From Coxiella-like endosymbiont (lineage in GTDB: Bacteria; Pseudomonadota; Gammaproteobacteria; Coxiellales; Coxiellaceae): 64,000 nucleotides of DNA. Both the position numbers and the translations under genes were made by a program. Positions 34,180 through 43,494 of this stretch are shown in pieces. Positions within the stretch are counted from its first letter, which is position 1. The number at the start of each line of letters is the position of its first letter. Location of the stretch: NCBI RefSeq assembly GCF_024730665.1, contig NZ_CP084737.1, positions 124,001-188,000 of the forward strand, given 5' to 3'. The notes below the pieces were generated by a model. That model saw nothing but the letters and a program-made list of their open reading frames with translations. It was not told the origin of the DNA and ran no database searches.

Positions 34180-35397
34180 AAAGTTTTAAAAGACCTTTTT
34201 AAAAATAAAGTAACATAATCCAACATCCGCGAGAAAATACCTGCCTGAGAATCATTTTGTAGTGCAATTAGCGGCGCTTTTACAATAGGTTTACCATAAA
34301 ACATCACAACGATTTTTCCATAGGTTTGATCTTTCAAGATAGGGGCACGTAAATTTTGATCTAGTTGCAAGCTAGCTTTTAAATTTTTATAGTCACCGGC
34401 AGGAACCGTGACATATAACGGCTTTTCTAAACCGAAGTTAATATATTTTTCTTTGCCGAGCCAAATACGTTCCTTAGTGATGCCTTTATTGGCACCAAAT
34501 AACATTTGTGTTTGATAGAAACGGAATCCGTAATTCAATAGAGCTTCTGAATCATCAGCGCGGCTGCTGTCTGTCTTGGCGCCCATGACGACAGCAATTA
34601 AACGCATGTTGTGACGTTTTGCTGATGAAATTAAACAGTAACCTGCCTCATCTGTATGGCCAGTTTTCAGCCCGTCGGCTGAAGCATCGCGCCATAATAA
34701 TCTATTGCGATTCGGTTGTTTAATGTTGTTATAGGTTAACCATTTTTGTGAAAAGAAATGATAATATTCGCGGAATCCATTGATAGTAGCACGAGCCAGA
34801 AGCGCCATATCATAAGGTGTGGAATAATGGTCAGATCTTGGCAAACCAGTAGAATCGACATAATGTGAATTTTTCATTCCAAGGCGCTCAGCGGTTTGAT
34901 TCATTATTTGAGCGAAAGTTTGTTCTGTACCCGCAATATATTGAGCTATGGTAACACAAGCGTCGTTGCCGGAAGAAACGGTGATTCCCTGAATTAATAA
35001 ACCAACTGAGACTTCTGACCCCTCTTTTAAGAACATACGCGAACCACCTGTGTGCCAAGCTTTAACACTAACGGTTACTTTATTATCTAAATGGATTTGG
35101 TTGTTTTTGAGCGCTTGGAAGGCAATATAAAGTGTCATTAGTTTGGTTAAACTAGCTGGTTGCAGTCGTTTATTCATGTTTTTTTCAGCAATAACTGCCC
35201 CTGAATCAGCATCCATTAGTACGTAGCCTTTGACATTAATGTTAGGGGAGGGGGGTAAGGGAAGGCGACACCTCGAGTTGTTGTTGTTTAGAAGCGAAGT
35301 TGACTAATGCCGGGTTTTGTTGGCTGGTACTTTCTGCAGTAGCTGCCAATATACTGGCAAATCCCATATAAAGAAACAATGTGGCGAAAACCTTCAT
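34176..35397 (-). pseudogene. dacA: D-alanyl-D-alanine carboxypeptidase (PBP5/6 family), frameshift after the signal peptide
   Basis: DacA trims the terminal D-Ala from peptidoglycan pentapeptides in the periplasm. ATG 35397 encodes a signal peptide (MKVFATLFLYMGFASILAAT). The catalytic domain has SLTK (in QPASLTKLM), the SGN motif in VSSGNDACVTIAQYI, and KTG in DGLKTGHTDEAGYC; a C-terminal beta domain and an amphipathic helix (FSRMLDYVTLFLKRSFKTL) follow. The parts are separated by an indel in a C-run of the coding strand (G6 at 35250-35255); removing one base gives SLTPSPNINVKGYVLMDADS. As read, only the exported leader is in frame, and a product starting at 35216 would lack export. The repaired length is about 406 residues, normal. 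Confidence 0.9.
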
Positions 35398-36234
35398 GCG
35401 CTTTTCCGAATAGGCTAAATCGGACCATAGTCACGTTCAATCTGGATAAAACAATTACGGTAGCAGATAACCTGTATTACGGAAGAAAATATTACCGGTA
35501 ACTTTATGTTAATGCCGGAACTACCCTGAATCAGGGTACCACTTTTGAATTTACTTTTCAAATCGTAGCTTTCATCAAGACAAATAAGAGCGCCATGTTA
35601 TAGATGAATGTTCACATAGAATCATGAATGAATAAACTCTCACTTCGAAATTGCAAATGATGTATTTCGTCCCATTCGATTGATAACTAATGTGAAAGTA
35701 ATGGGGCATCAGGGGAGAGAATCTGATACTTAACTTAACGATATAAAAAGGTAAGGAGGCATTGAGCTATATTTTAGGGACAATTCAATATAACTGAAAA
35801 TAATCACAATGGTCGAGATAATTACTAGAAAAGTGGAAAGTGATATAACTCTGCTTTTTTTGTTTTAAATGTTTTCCCACGGAATAAGTCTCATAGCAGC
35901 AAACAAGATAAGTGTCAAAAGAGTGGGTAGAGCGATTCTAAGGTAAGGGGATGGATGGGGATTTAGCCAATTGAAAATTAGTAGCAGTAAATCATATGGA
36001 CTAAACAGGTAGCCGCTAACTTTGAAAGGTATTAGTTCTTTCCACTACTGTAGTTCCAGTAACAACTAGAAAAAGAGAATCGCCGTATTTAAGATTTTGT
36101 AGAACTTAATTGGTTAACTTACTATAATGAGCACCAATTTTCAGTAGCATGGCGTTGTTTGGTTGCGGTATGGATCGATTCTTGAACCTGCGGGGGGGAC
36201 GGCATTTTAATTTTTTATGCGAAGAGGATAATCA
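35398..36234. other. Non-coding stretch between dacA and ndk
   Basis: No gene recognised. As I recall, Coxiella burnetii has an OmpA-like gene between these neighbours, so this could be its eroded site, but I see no OmpA motif. TATAAT at 36123-36128 is a possible -10 box for ndk without a convincing -35. The ndk ribosome binding site GAGGA is at the end. Confidence 0.45.
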
Positions 36235-36642
36235 ATGACTATTGAGCGAACATTATCGATTATCAAACCTGATGCAGTTATTAAAAACATTATTGGCAAC
36301 ATTTATTCCCGCTTTGAAAGAGCAGGTCTTAAAATTGTTGCCGCTCGTATGCAGCATTTAACTGAAGAGCAAGCAAAGGCGTTCTATGTGGTTCATAGAG
36401 AGCAACCTTTTTACAACAACTTAATAAAATTTATGACGAAAGGTCCAGTCATGGTTCAAGTTTTGGAAGGCGAAAACGCCATTGCTAAAAATCGGGAATT
36501 AATGGGAGCGACTGACCCCAAAGAAGCCATGCCAGGAACTATTCGTGCCGACTTTGCTGAATCCATTGATGCCAACGCTGTTCACGGTTCCGATAGTCCC
36601 GCCGCAGCAAAAGAAGAGATCGCTTTTTTTTCGAAAACCTAA
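36235..36642 (+). CDS. ndk: Nucleoside diphosphate kinase
   Basis: Ndk equilibrates NTP and NDP pools via a phosphohistidine. The 135-residue protein has [12 protein letters not shown] at the start, the ATP/ribose region [19 protein letters not shown], and the catalytic histidine in [13 protein letters not shown] precedes ATG 36235. The C-terminus (IAFFSKT) is several residues shorter than usual and ends just after a T8 run (36624-36631); one more T would instead give [14 protein letters not shown], so the tail may also be affected by the homopolymer problem. Catalysis should not depend on it. Confidence 0.95.
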   Translation: MTIERTLSIIKPDAVIKNIIGNIYSRFERAGLKIVAARMQHLTEEQAKAFYVVHREQPFYNNLIKFMTKGPVMVQVLEGENAIAKNRELMGATDPKEAMPGTIRADFAESIDANAVHGSDSPAAAKEEIAFFSKT

Positions 36643-36676
36643 GGATATTTTTAGATAGATGATAAGTAGTTAGTGA

Positions 36677-37486
36677 ATGAATTTTATAGAAAATTATCAG
36701 ACACGCATTAATCAGAATCTTGAAAGACTGTTACCCAATTTTACGCAAGAACCTCGTCGATTACATGAAGCGATGTATCATGCAGTGATGCCAGGTGGTA
36801 AACGAATTCGACCGTTATTGACCTATGCTACAGGACTTTGCTTTTCAAGCGATCCTGTAAAAATGGACAACTCAGCGATTGCCATTGAGTTGATGCACTG
36901 TTATTCATTGACCCATGATGATTTGCCTTGCATGGATGACGATGATTTTCGTCGTGGACAACCGAGTTGTCACAAAGCGTTCGGTGAAGGTACAGCTATT
37001 TTAACAGGTGATGCCTTGCAGTGTTTAGCGTTTGAAATAGTGGCCCGTGAAGGTAATCCTCGATTAATTTCTACTTTGACACGTGCGGGAGGGTCTTTTG
37101 GTATGGCGGGAGGCCAGCAATTGGATTTAGAGGCTAAAAATAAAATGGTCTCGAAAAAGGAGGTTGAAACCATTTATCGTTTAAAAACAGGCGCTTTGTT
37201 TAGTGCAGCGGTCGAATTAGGTGCGCTTTCAGTAGGCTGTGAAGAGGAAACTACACTCTCTCATCTACGTGAATTGGGCATATTAATTGGGCTAATTTTT
37301 CAATGGAAAGATGATATTGAGGATCAAGTTATTAACGAAGTAAAAGCACAATCTGATATGCTAAAAAACCTTGCTTATTTATTTAAACAAGCAGAGTTGT
37401 TATTAAATAAAATAGAATTTGATTCTCAGTTTCTTAACTTAATTATTAATTTTCTCAAACCTTCCTGTGAAATTTTCCTTACCTAA
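36677..37486 (+). CDS. ispA: Farnesyl diphosphate synthase (short-chain polyprenyl synthase)
   Basis: IspA condenses DMAPP/GPP with IPP to give farnesyl diphosphate for undecaprenol and ubiquinone side chains. It has PGGKRIRPLL, the first aspartate-rich motif DDLPCMDDDDFRRG, LTGDALQCLAFE, and the second motif as FQWKDDIEDQ. At 269 residues it is about 25-30 shorter than E. coli IspA; the shortfall lies after the second motif, where the usual KSTYP-like segment is missing, suggesting an in-frame deletion. It lies 34 bases after ndk. Activity is likely but product length may differ. Confidence 0.9.
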   Translation: MNFIENYQTRINQNLERLLPNFTQEPRRLHEAMYHAVMPGGKRIRPLLTYATGLCFSSDPVKMDNSAIAIELMHCYSLTHDDLPCMDDDDFRRGQPSCHKAFGEGTAILTGDALQCLAFEIVAREGNPRLISTLTRAGGSFGMAGGQQLDLEAKNKMVSKKEVETIYRLKTGALFSAAVELGALSVGCEEETTLSHLRELGILIGLIFQWKDDIEDQVINEVKAQSDMLKNLAYLFKQAELLLNKIEFDSQFLNLIINFLKPSCEIFLT

Positions 37487-37684
37487 TACAGTGTTTATCT
37501 AATACAGCGTTTTCTTTTAATAGTACTGCAATTTAAGAAAAACTAATCAAGGGCACAGAAGAGCAGAAATTTGATAAGTACTCCGACTTTTCTTTTTGCA
37601 AGAGAAATTACTTTGTCTTTTCAAGATTAAAAGCAGCATTAAAAGAAGGAATTAGATTTGTATGGATTGTGTAGCATCCACCCG

Positions 37685-39190
37685 TTAAGGTCCACTTATG
37701 CCTAAACGTTGACCAACTCGAATTGTGTTTCCTGAAATATGATTTAATCGACGTAATTTATAAACCGTGGTCCTATAATGACGGGCAATCGTTGACAGCG
37801 ATTCGCCCCACCTAACGTGATGATAGAGCGGAAGATGTTTAAAGGTCGTCTGCCAAATAATCAATTCTTCACCCACACACAAATTTTTATGTTTATTATT
37901 ATTCCAAAAGTAAATTTGCTGTGGCATCACATGATAATGATGCGCAATCCCATCAATAGTTTCGTGGTTTTTGACGACGTGCACCACTCGCTTTGGTCCA
38001 GGAATATTATCTTCAGAAACACAACGACTCTCAACAGATATGTAAGGAGTTGCTTCTGCTTCTGGAACTGATAAATTTTCTCCAATCCCAATCATATCAC
38101 TTTTTAATTTATTCATACGACGAATTTCTGCAACACTGGTGTGATAACGGTTGGCTAAAATACTTAATGAATCACCAGCATGTACGCGATGATACGCCCA
38201 TTTCTCTGCAGTAAGACTAGTTTCCAATTCTGCAAGGCCTTGCTCTAAATGATCTGCTTTATCTAGTGGCACCAAGAAATTATACGTGCAATGAGGCAGA
38301 GTGCTTGAGCGGCGAAAACCGGGATTTAATTTACGAATGAGATTTAATGTAGAATCCGATAATTTGACTAATTTTTTAAAATCCATTTGTGTTTTTAAGG
38401 TTACCATAGTGAAGAAGGGCCCGTTTTCAACAGGGTTTAATTGCAAGTTATAACCTTGGTGATTTTTAATTACATTAGCTAAAGCTAATAATTTAGGTAC
38501 ATATTCCCGAGTCTCGTAAGGTAAAGGTAGCGACCAAAAGTCCGTAGGATACCCATGACGACGATTGCAACGAATAGCAGCTGCTACGGTTCCTTCTCCC
38601 GCATCGTAGGCAGCGATCGCTAAAAGCCAGCTATGGAAATAATCGTGCAGATACTCGAGATAATTCAATGCAGCGTTAGTCGATGCAACGACATCACGAC
38701 GACCGTCGTACCACCAATTAATAAGAAGACTAAACCCGGTCGCTGTTCCAGGCATTAACTGCCAAAGACCGGTAGCACCGCGTTTTGAATAAAGAAAAGG
38801 ATTGTAATTGCTTTCAATCATTGGTAAAAGCGCAATCTCGGGTGGGATGCCCCGTTTCTTTGTTTGCTGAAAAACGTAATAAATGTAAGGTTGCGCGTTT
38901 TTGGTCAGCTCAGAAAGATAGTATTGTTGCTGTCGGAACCACCGGATTTGTTTACGTACATAATAATTATTCGTGTATTGCTCTGCGAGTACAAACTGTT
39001 GGCTGATTGTTGTCCAAAGATTCTGCTGATTAGGAGAAAAGAGACGGTTGATATGCCACGTTCTGCCTAGAGAGGTCGGCATTGCGATGATATTAACGCC
39101 AATAAGACAAAAAGCTAGTAGCGCAATGGTTGTATTAAATATCCATTTTCGCATCAGACGGATATTACGGATAAATAGTGTGATAATCAA
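37685..39190 (-). CDS. mltD: Membrane-bound lytic murein transglycosylase D
   Basis: MltD cleaves peptidoglycan glycan strands to 1,6-anhydro ends. After an N-terminal hydrophobic segment (WIFNTTIALLAFCLIGVNII), there is an SLT domain with the catalytic glutamate in LPMIESNYNPF and GATGLWQLMPGTATGF, then three LysM repeats (near residues 337-380, 400-445 and 455-500, e.g. HRVHAGDSLSILANRYHTSV). The ATG at 39154 (MRKWIF) is a better signal-peptide start than 39190. gloB is upstream on the same strand with 79 bases between coding regions. Intact; about 489-501 residues. Confidence 0.93.
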   Translation of the reverse strand: MIITLFIRNIRLMRKWIFNTTIALLAFCLIGVNIIAMPTSLGRTWHINRLFSPNQQNLWTTISQQFVLAEQYTNNYYVRKQIRWFRQQQYYLSELTKNAQPYIYYVFQQTKKRGIPPEIALLPMIESNYNPFLYSKRGATGLWQLMPGTATGFSLLINWWYDGRRDVVASTNAALNYLEYLHDYFHSWLLAIAAYDAGEGTVAAAIRCNRRHGYPTDFWSLPLPYETREYVPKLLALANVIKNHQGYNLQLNPVENGPFFTMVTLKTQMDFKKLVKLSDSTLNLIRKLNPGFRRSSTLPHCTYNFLVPLDKADHLEQGLAELETSLTAEKWAYHRVHAGDSLSILANRYHTSVAEIRRMNKLKSDMIGIGENLSVPEAEATPYISVESRCVSEDNIPGPKRVVHVVKNHETIDGIAHHYHVMPQQIYFWNNNKHKNLCVGEELIIWQTTFKHLPLYHHVRWGESLSTIARHYRTTVYKLRRLNHISGNTIRVGQRLGISGP

Positions 39191-39269
39191 GGAAAATTGG
39201 TCAAATTCTTATCGCTATATCAGCGTACTATGGTATGTGAGCAAGCTAAATCACACAACTCTGATAAAG

Positions 39270-40043
39270 TTAAAACTCATTTTTCCAGCGCCGTAAGGCA
39301 GCGAAAACGGCAACGATATCGGCTAATGGGTAGCCACAATATTCTTGTACGCGTCGTTGGACATTTTTTTGATGACAGCGGAGGAATGGATTGGTTTCGA
39401 GCTCCAGTTGAATGGTCGAGGGAGGTATAGGCTGATTCTGGTTTAATTTTTGTCGGGTTGAAATGATTCTTTCTTTGAGCTTAGGATTATCTGGCTCCAC
39501 TATTTTTGCAAATTGTAGATTTTGGTCCGTATATTCATGGCCGCAATAAACTTTGGTCTGTGGATCCAATGCAGCCAATTTCATTAATGAATGATACAAC
39601 TGGTCTGGAGAGCCTTCAAAAATTCGGCCGCATCCAGCCATAAATAGAGTATCTCCTGTATAAATCCATTGGTGTCCCCAATAAACAATATGACCGAGAG
39701 TGTGCCCGGGTGTTTCTAACACTTTAAAAGTCAGTGCTACGTCTAATAATTCTATCGTATCTTGATCGTTGAGAGTATGGTCGCAGAGAGGAATGTTATC
39801 TTTTAAGGGGCCATAAATAGGAACAGGATATTTTTCTATGATTCGTTGAATACCATTGGTATGATCCCAGTGATGATGCGTGATGAGAATTGCGGTTAAG
39901 GTGAAGTTTTGTTGTTCGAAGAGATTAAGGACGGGTTCAGACTCTCCAGGATCAATGATAACTGCTCGTCGGTTCTTTGAATGAACGATTGTCCAAACAT
40001 AGTTATCATTAAGAGCAGGGATAGCAAAAATATCATGGAGCAT
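39270..40043 (-). CDS. gloB: Hydroxyacylglutathione hydrolase (glyoxalase II)
   Basis: GloB hydrolyses S-lactoylglutathione in methylglyoxal detoxification. The metallo-beta-lactamase fold shows THHHWDHTNG (HxHxDH), LETPGHTLGHIVYWG, YTGDTLFMAGCGRIFEGSPD and CGHEYTDQNLQFA. I took ATG 40043 (MLHDIFAIPALNDNYVW), where glyoxalase II homology begins, giving 257 residues; an earlier in-frame ATG at 40133 lies inside the divergent methyltransferase gene. The E. coli arrangement of gloB divergent from yafS-rnhA-dnaQ is conserved. Intact. Confidence 0.94.
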   Translation of the reverse strand: MLHDIFAIPALNDNYVWTIVHSKNRRAVIIDPGESEPVLNLFEQQNFTLTAILITHHHWDHTNGIQRIIEKYPVPIYGPLKDNIPLCDHTLNDQDTIELLDVALTFKVLETPGHTLGHIVYWGHQWIYTGDTLFMAGCGRIFEGSPDQLYHSLMKLAALDPQTKVYCGHEYTDQNLQFAKIVEPDNPKLKERIISTRQKLNQNQPIPPSTIQLELETNPFLRCHQKNVQRRVQEYCGYPLADIVAVFAALRRWKNEF

Positions 40044-40110
40044 CGAAAAATCTCTCCGATGAATTAATGGAATCCTGGTTAGTATAAAATAACAAGGTAC
40101 AATTTGCGAT

Positions 40111-40828
40111 ATGGAAAATTTCTTGGAAGTCATGCAAAAATGGTATCAGCAGGTCTCTAGTTCGTGGGTATTAAAGCTGGAAAGTGAAGAAATAAGCCGT
40201 ATAATAAAAAATATTGATGGTGTTTATTTAGTGCAAATGGGTGGATCTTTAGATGTGACACATTCTAAAAAAAGTCAGATTTTTATGCACATCCGATTCA
40301 TGTCACAATTCATTAGTGGTTCGATACTATCAGTTCAAACGGGTTGGCAAGAATTACCATTGTTATCCAATAGTGTTGATGTTATTGTGCTTGTGCATCT
40401 TCTGGAATTCATCGATTATCCTGCTAGGTTATTACAGGAAATTTTTCGCGCATTAAAACCTAATGGACAATTAATTATTTTAGGTTTTAATCCTTGGAGT
40501 TTGTGGGGATTAAAAAAACTTTTTCCCGAAGTATTCCATGGAATGGGAGGTTTTGGTCGCGTGCGCAAGTCAAACGATGGTTAACTAATTTTAATTATTC
40601 CATTTTATATAGCAAAACCTTCTGTTATGGGTTACTCCCTCAGAAAAAATTAGGGAGAAAAATGCGAGTATTGATTGAAACAGCAGGGCAATTAGCTTTA
40701 CCTGCCAGTGGAAGGATTTATGTACTGGTGGCGAAAAAAAAGTATATGCTCGTATTCAATCGAAAATTCTATGGGTAAAGAGACATTTCCTGACACGAGG
40801 AGTAATTAAGCCAATAACAAGAATATAG
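40111..40828 (+). pseudogene. YafS-like SAM-dependent methyltransferase, two frameshifts
   Basis: A class I methyltransferase-like protein; its substrate is unknown. The N-terminal part has a weak SAM loop (GVYLVQMGGSLD), then LPLLSNSVDVIVLVHLLEFI and FRALKPNGQLIILGFNPWSL, typical of motif post-I to III. The frame breaks at 40542-40543, where one more A gives FHGNGRFWSRAQVKRWL. It probably breaks again at an A8 run (40734-40741): with nine A the end becomes KVYARIQSKILWVKRHFLT to a TAG at 40828, 14 bases before rnhA, instead of the observed stop at 40778. It is divergent from gloB, as yafS is in E. coli. Confidence 0.82.
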
Positions 40829-40842
40829 TGTAACTAGCGATA

Positions 40843-41289
40843 ATGGGTGAAGAACGAAACATCGTTTATCTATATTGCGACGGCGCTTGTCGAGGGAATC
40901 CTGGACCAGGGGGATGGGGAGTATTACTACGTTATAATGGGCATGAGTGTCGTCTATATGGTGGCGTTTCGAACACAACCAATAATCAGATGGAAATAAC
41001 AGCTGCTATAGAAGGATTAAAAGCATTGAAGCGGTGTTGTCATGTGATCGTTACTACTGATTCGCAATATTTACGTCGAGGTGTCATGGAATGGCTTGCC
41101 GTTTGGGAAGGCCGACAATGGAAAACTAGTAATAAAAAACCTGTTAAAAATAGGGCGCTGTGGGAAGGGCTCAAAAGTGAAGTTGGACGCCACACCATAA
41201 TCTGGCATTGGGTAAAAGGCCACAGCGGTCATGTCGAAAATGAAATTGCTGATCAATTAGCTAATTTTGGCATTGATGAAATTTTATAA
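40843..41289 (+). CDS. rnhA: Ribonuclease HI
   Basis: RNase HI cleaves RNA in RNA-DNA hybrids. All catalytic acidic residues are visible: Asp in YCDGACRGNPGPGGWG, Glu in NNQMEITAAIEGL, Asp in TTDSQYLRRGV, and the last Asp in ENEIADQLA; the basic handle WLAVWEGRQWKTSNKKPVKN is present. At 148 residues it is of normal length. dnaQ follows 29 bases later, as in E. coli, though there the two genes diverge. Intact. Confidence 0.96.
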   Translation: MGEERNIVYLYCDGACRGNPGPGGWGVLLRYNGHECRLYGGVSNTTNNQMEITAAIEGLKALKRCCHVIVTTDSQYLRRGVMEWLAVWEGRQWKTSNKKPVKNRALWEGLKSEVGRHTIIWHWVKGHSGHVENEIADQLANFGIDEIL

Positions 41290-41318
41290 GTAGAATTAAG
41301 TAGAATAAAGAAATAGTA

Positions 41319-42032
41319 ATGGCAATGCGACAAATTGTTTTAGACACAGAAACAACAGGATTGAAACCCGAAGATGGGCATCGTATTATAGAAGTAGGCT
41401 GTCTTGAAATGATTGATCGACAATTAACTGATAATCATTTACATTTTTACATCAATCCCAAGCGTTCCATTGAACGTGATGCCTTTCAGATTCATGGCAT
41501 TACCGAAAGTTTTCTGTCTGATAAACCTTTATTTGAGGATATTGCAGCTGACTTAATTGCCTTTCTGGAAGGAGCAGAATTAATTATTCACAACGCGCCA
41601 TTTGATGTTGGTTTCTTGAATCACGAATTAAAACTGACAAAACAACCTTTCCAAGCCATTACCGATTATTGTCAAGTTATTGATACATTAGTTTTAGCCT
41701 GTCAAAAACATCCAGGACAGCATAATAATTTAGACGCACTTTGCCGGCGTTATTATGTGAATAATTCTAATCGTAATTTTCATGGGGCTTTATTAGATGC
41801 TGAATTATTGGCTCAAATTTATTTACTGATGACTGGCGGTCAGGCCAAGTTGTTTGAGCCTCAAATTTCCTCTATTGAGAGGAAATCTATGCAAATTCGT
41901 CATCTTAGTGTTAATCGCGCTCATTTGCGGGTAATTACAGCTAATGAAGAAGAAATAAAATCCCACCAAGCCTTTTTAAAAATCTTAAAAGAAAATGGTG
42001 CCTGTCTTTGGCCTAATGGTGGTGATCGGTAG
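41319..42032 (+). CDS. dnaQ: DNA polymerase III epsilon subunit (3'-5' proofreading exonuclease)
   Basis: DnaQ supplies proofreading to the replicase. The exonuclease motifs are all present: Exo I LDTETTGL, Exo II HNAPFDVGFLNHEL, Exo III FHGALLDAELLAQIYL. A C-terminal segment for binding the alpha subunit follows (residues 185-237). Length is normal for the group (237). In frame beyond the stop, a different relic begins. Intact, which matters because many other genes show indels. Confidence 0.95.
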   Translation: MAMRQIVLDTETTGLKPEDGHRIIEVGCLEMIDRQLTDNHLHFYINPKRSIERDAFQIHGITESFLSDKPLFEDIAADLIAFLEGAELIIHNAPFDVGFLNHELKLTKQPFQAITDYCQVIDTLVLACQKHPGQHNNLDALCRRYYVNNSNRNFHGALLDAELLAQIYLLMTGGQAKLFEPQISSIERKSMQIRHLSVNRAHLRVITANEEEIKSHQAFLKILKENGACLWPNGGDR

Positions 42033-42230
42033 TACAGGGAAGTCCGTGTCCGCCTACTGGGCAGCACAACAATTTTTGTATTGGGATGTAAGAAAGATTA
42101 TAGACAACGGGCTACTCATCTTTTAGCAATCAACAATGAACGTATTTTGGTTGAAGATATAAGCGGAGCGGTGTGCAGTGTTTTTATTAGCTCATTAAAA
42201 ATTACAATGAGGCTTTGCTTGGCAGTATAA
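42033..42230 (+). pseudogene. Possible N-terminal relic of a metallo-beta-lactamase-fold hydrolase
   Basis: Directly after the dnaQ stop and in the same frame there are 65 codons without a stop. They read VRVRLLGSTTIFVLGC, then YRQRATHLLAINNERILVED, which resembles the opening of PhnP-like MBL-fold proteins (LLG...vlGC....yR.RaSlLi....rILiD). It has no clear start and ends at 42230 before any HxHxDH motif. I treat it as a fragment; the identification is by eye and tentative. Confidence 0.35.
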
Positions 42231-43494
42231 CTTGCGTCCGCTTTGTAGCAGGTTTCCCGGTTTATGATTGCTATTACCGTTAGTGGCAAGGTAGTTTATA
42301 CGTAGTAATTTCATCGTCATTTCCTTACTACAGTATTGAGAACAAACGAAAACTGGTAAAATTATGTAAAAAGCATTGTACCATAGGGAGCAATAAAACA
42401 GCAGGAGTGATTTCTGTGCAAGCATGAATTTCATTAGAAAATATTTGCGATCATTTCAAGTTTCAATAAATTTGGATTTTAATTTGTTAGATATAGTGAA
42501 CTTAGTTAATGCGATTAATCTGGGGTTTTTACTAAATCTGACTGAAAAACATTATGTTCACATTGAGACTACAGCGTCTAGCGGAGTCAGTTATAGCCGT
42601 ATTGCCATTTCATAGAGAAACGCGATTAGGATTAGCATATTTAGATTCCTACCATATTCTTGTCTAAAAATAAGCAAATGCGGTTGGAAAAGGAATTTCT
42701 CCGAGTGCTATTACTTACGGTTCTGAAAAAATAATGTGTCTCATTTCTGTTTAGGATAAAGATCGCTAATAATTTTTCTTTGCAGAGACTCCAAAAAATT
42801 TATGAAACAAACTTGTTTAATCTTAAGCAGTCGTTTTAGCTTTTCACACAATAACATTGTTTATAAGCTATAAGGGTTCGTGAAAAGATGACTTTTAAAT
42901 ACTCGTTTGCGGATGCCCCAAATTTTCTGCTATCCCATTCACCAAATCATGAGTTAGTCGCAACTCGGTATTGCTTTGTTCAATAAATATACATGCAAAC
43001 CCGAAATACCATAGGGATTCCTCCACTCTACTCTAACACACTATTTGATCTATGCATCACCCTTGTACAATTATACAATATATTCAAGAGGGATTCGTCG
43101 CGGGAGGATTTTTTTGCTTCGGCTATGAGTAGAGAGCAATTCCCCTATAGTGAAAGTATGCAAGAGGGTTGCATTTAGGCTTTAAGTGAAGACAATAGTT
43201 TCGACCAGCTAACAAACGTTACAATATTGTGTGGGGGCTTTCCGCCCTGTCTGTTAATACACCAAAGCTTACACTATAATTTAGCGAGAATACATCGATC
43301 AGTAGCAATTTTTATTTTAACCTTTAACGCAACACCGGGTTTGCGTTTTGACTTTACCTGTGCAATCGGCATCGGCTTTGCTGCTTTTGCAATTGCTATT
43401 TCTTTCCTACTTATCTCGGCTCTATTAACTGTCATCAAATTGTCACAATAGAGTGTTAAAGTGTTTTTATATTAACTAATGAGGATATCCACCT
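42231..43494. other. Non-coding stretch before the MFS gene
   Basis: Open frames at 42424-42615, 42993-43178 and 43227-43451 have no ribosome binding site or recognisable motif. The last gives a hydrophobic helix by chance composition. Nothing else seen. Confidence 0.45.

Noticed and set aside
37817-39430. Several plus-strand frames opposite mltD and gloB
   Set aside because: Antisense shadows of two intact genes.
43227-43451. Hydrophobic plus-strand frame before the MFS gene as a membrane peptide
   Set aside because: Hydrophobicity comes from T-rich composition; no ribosome binding site and it begins without family resemblance.
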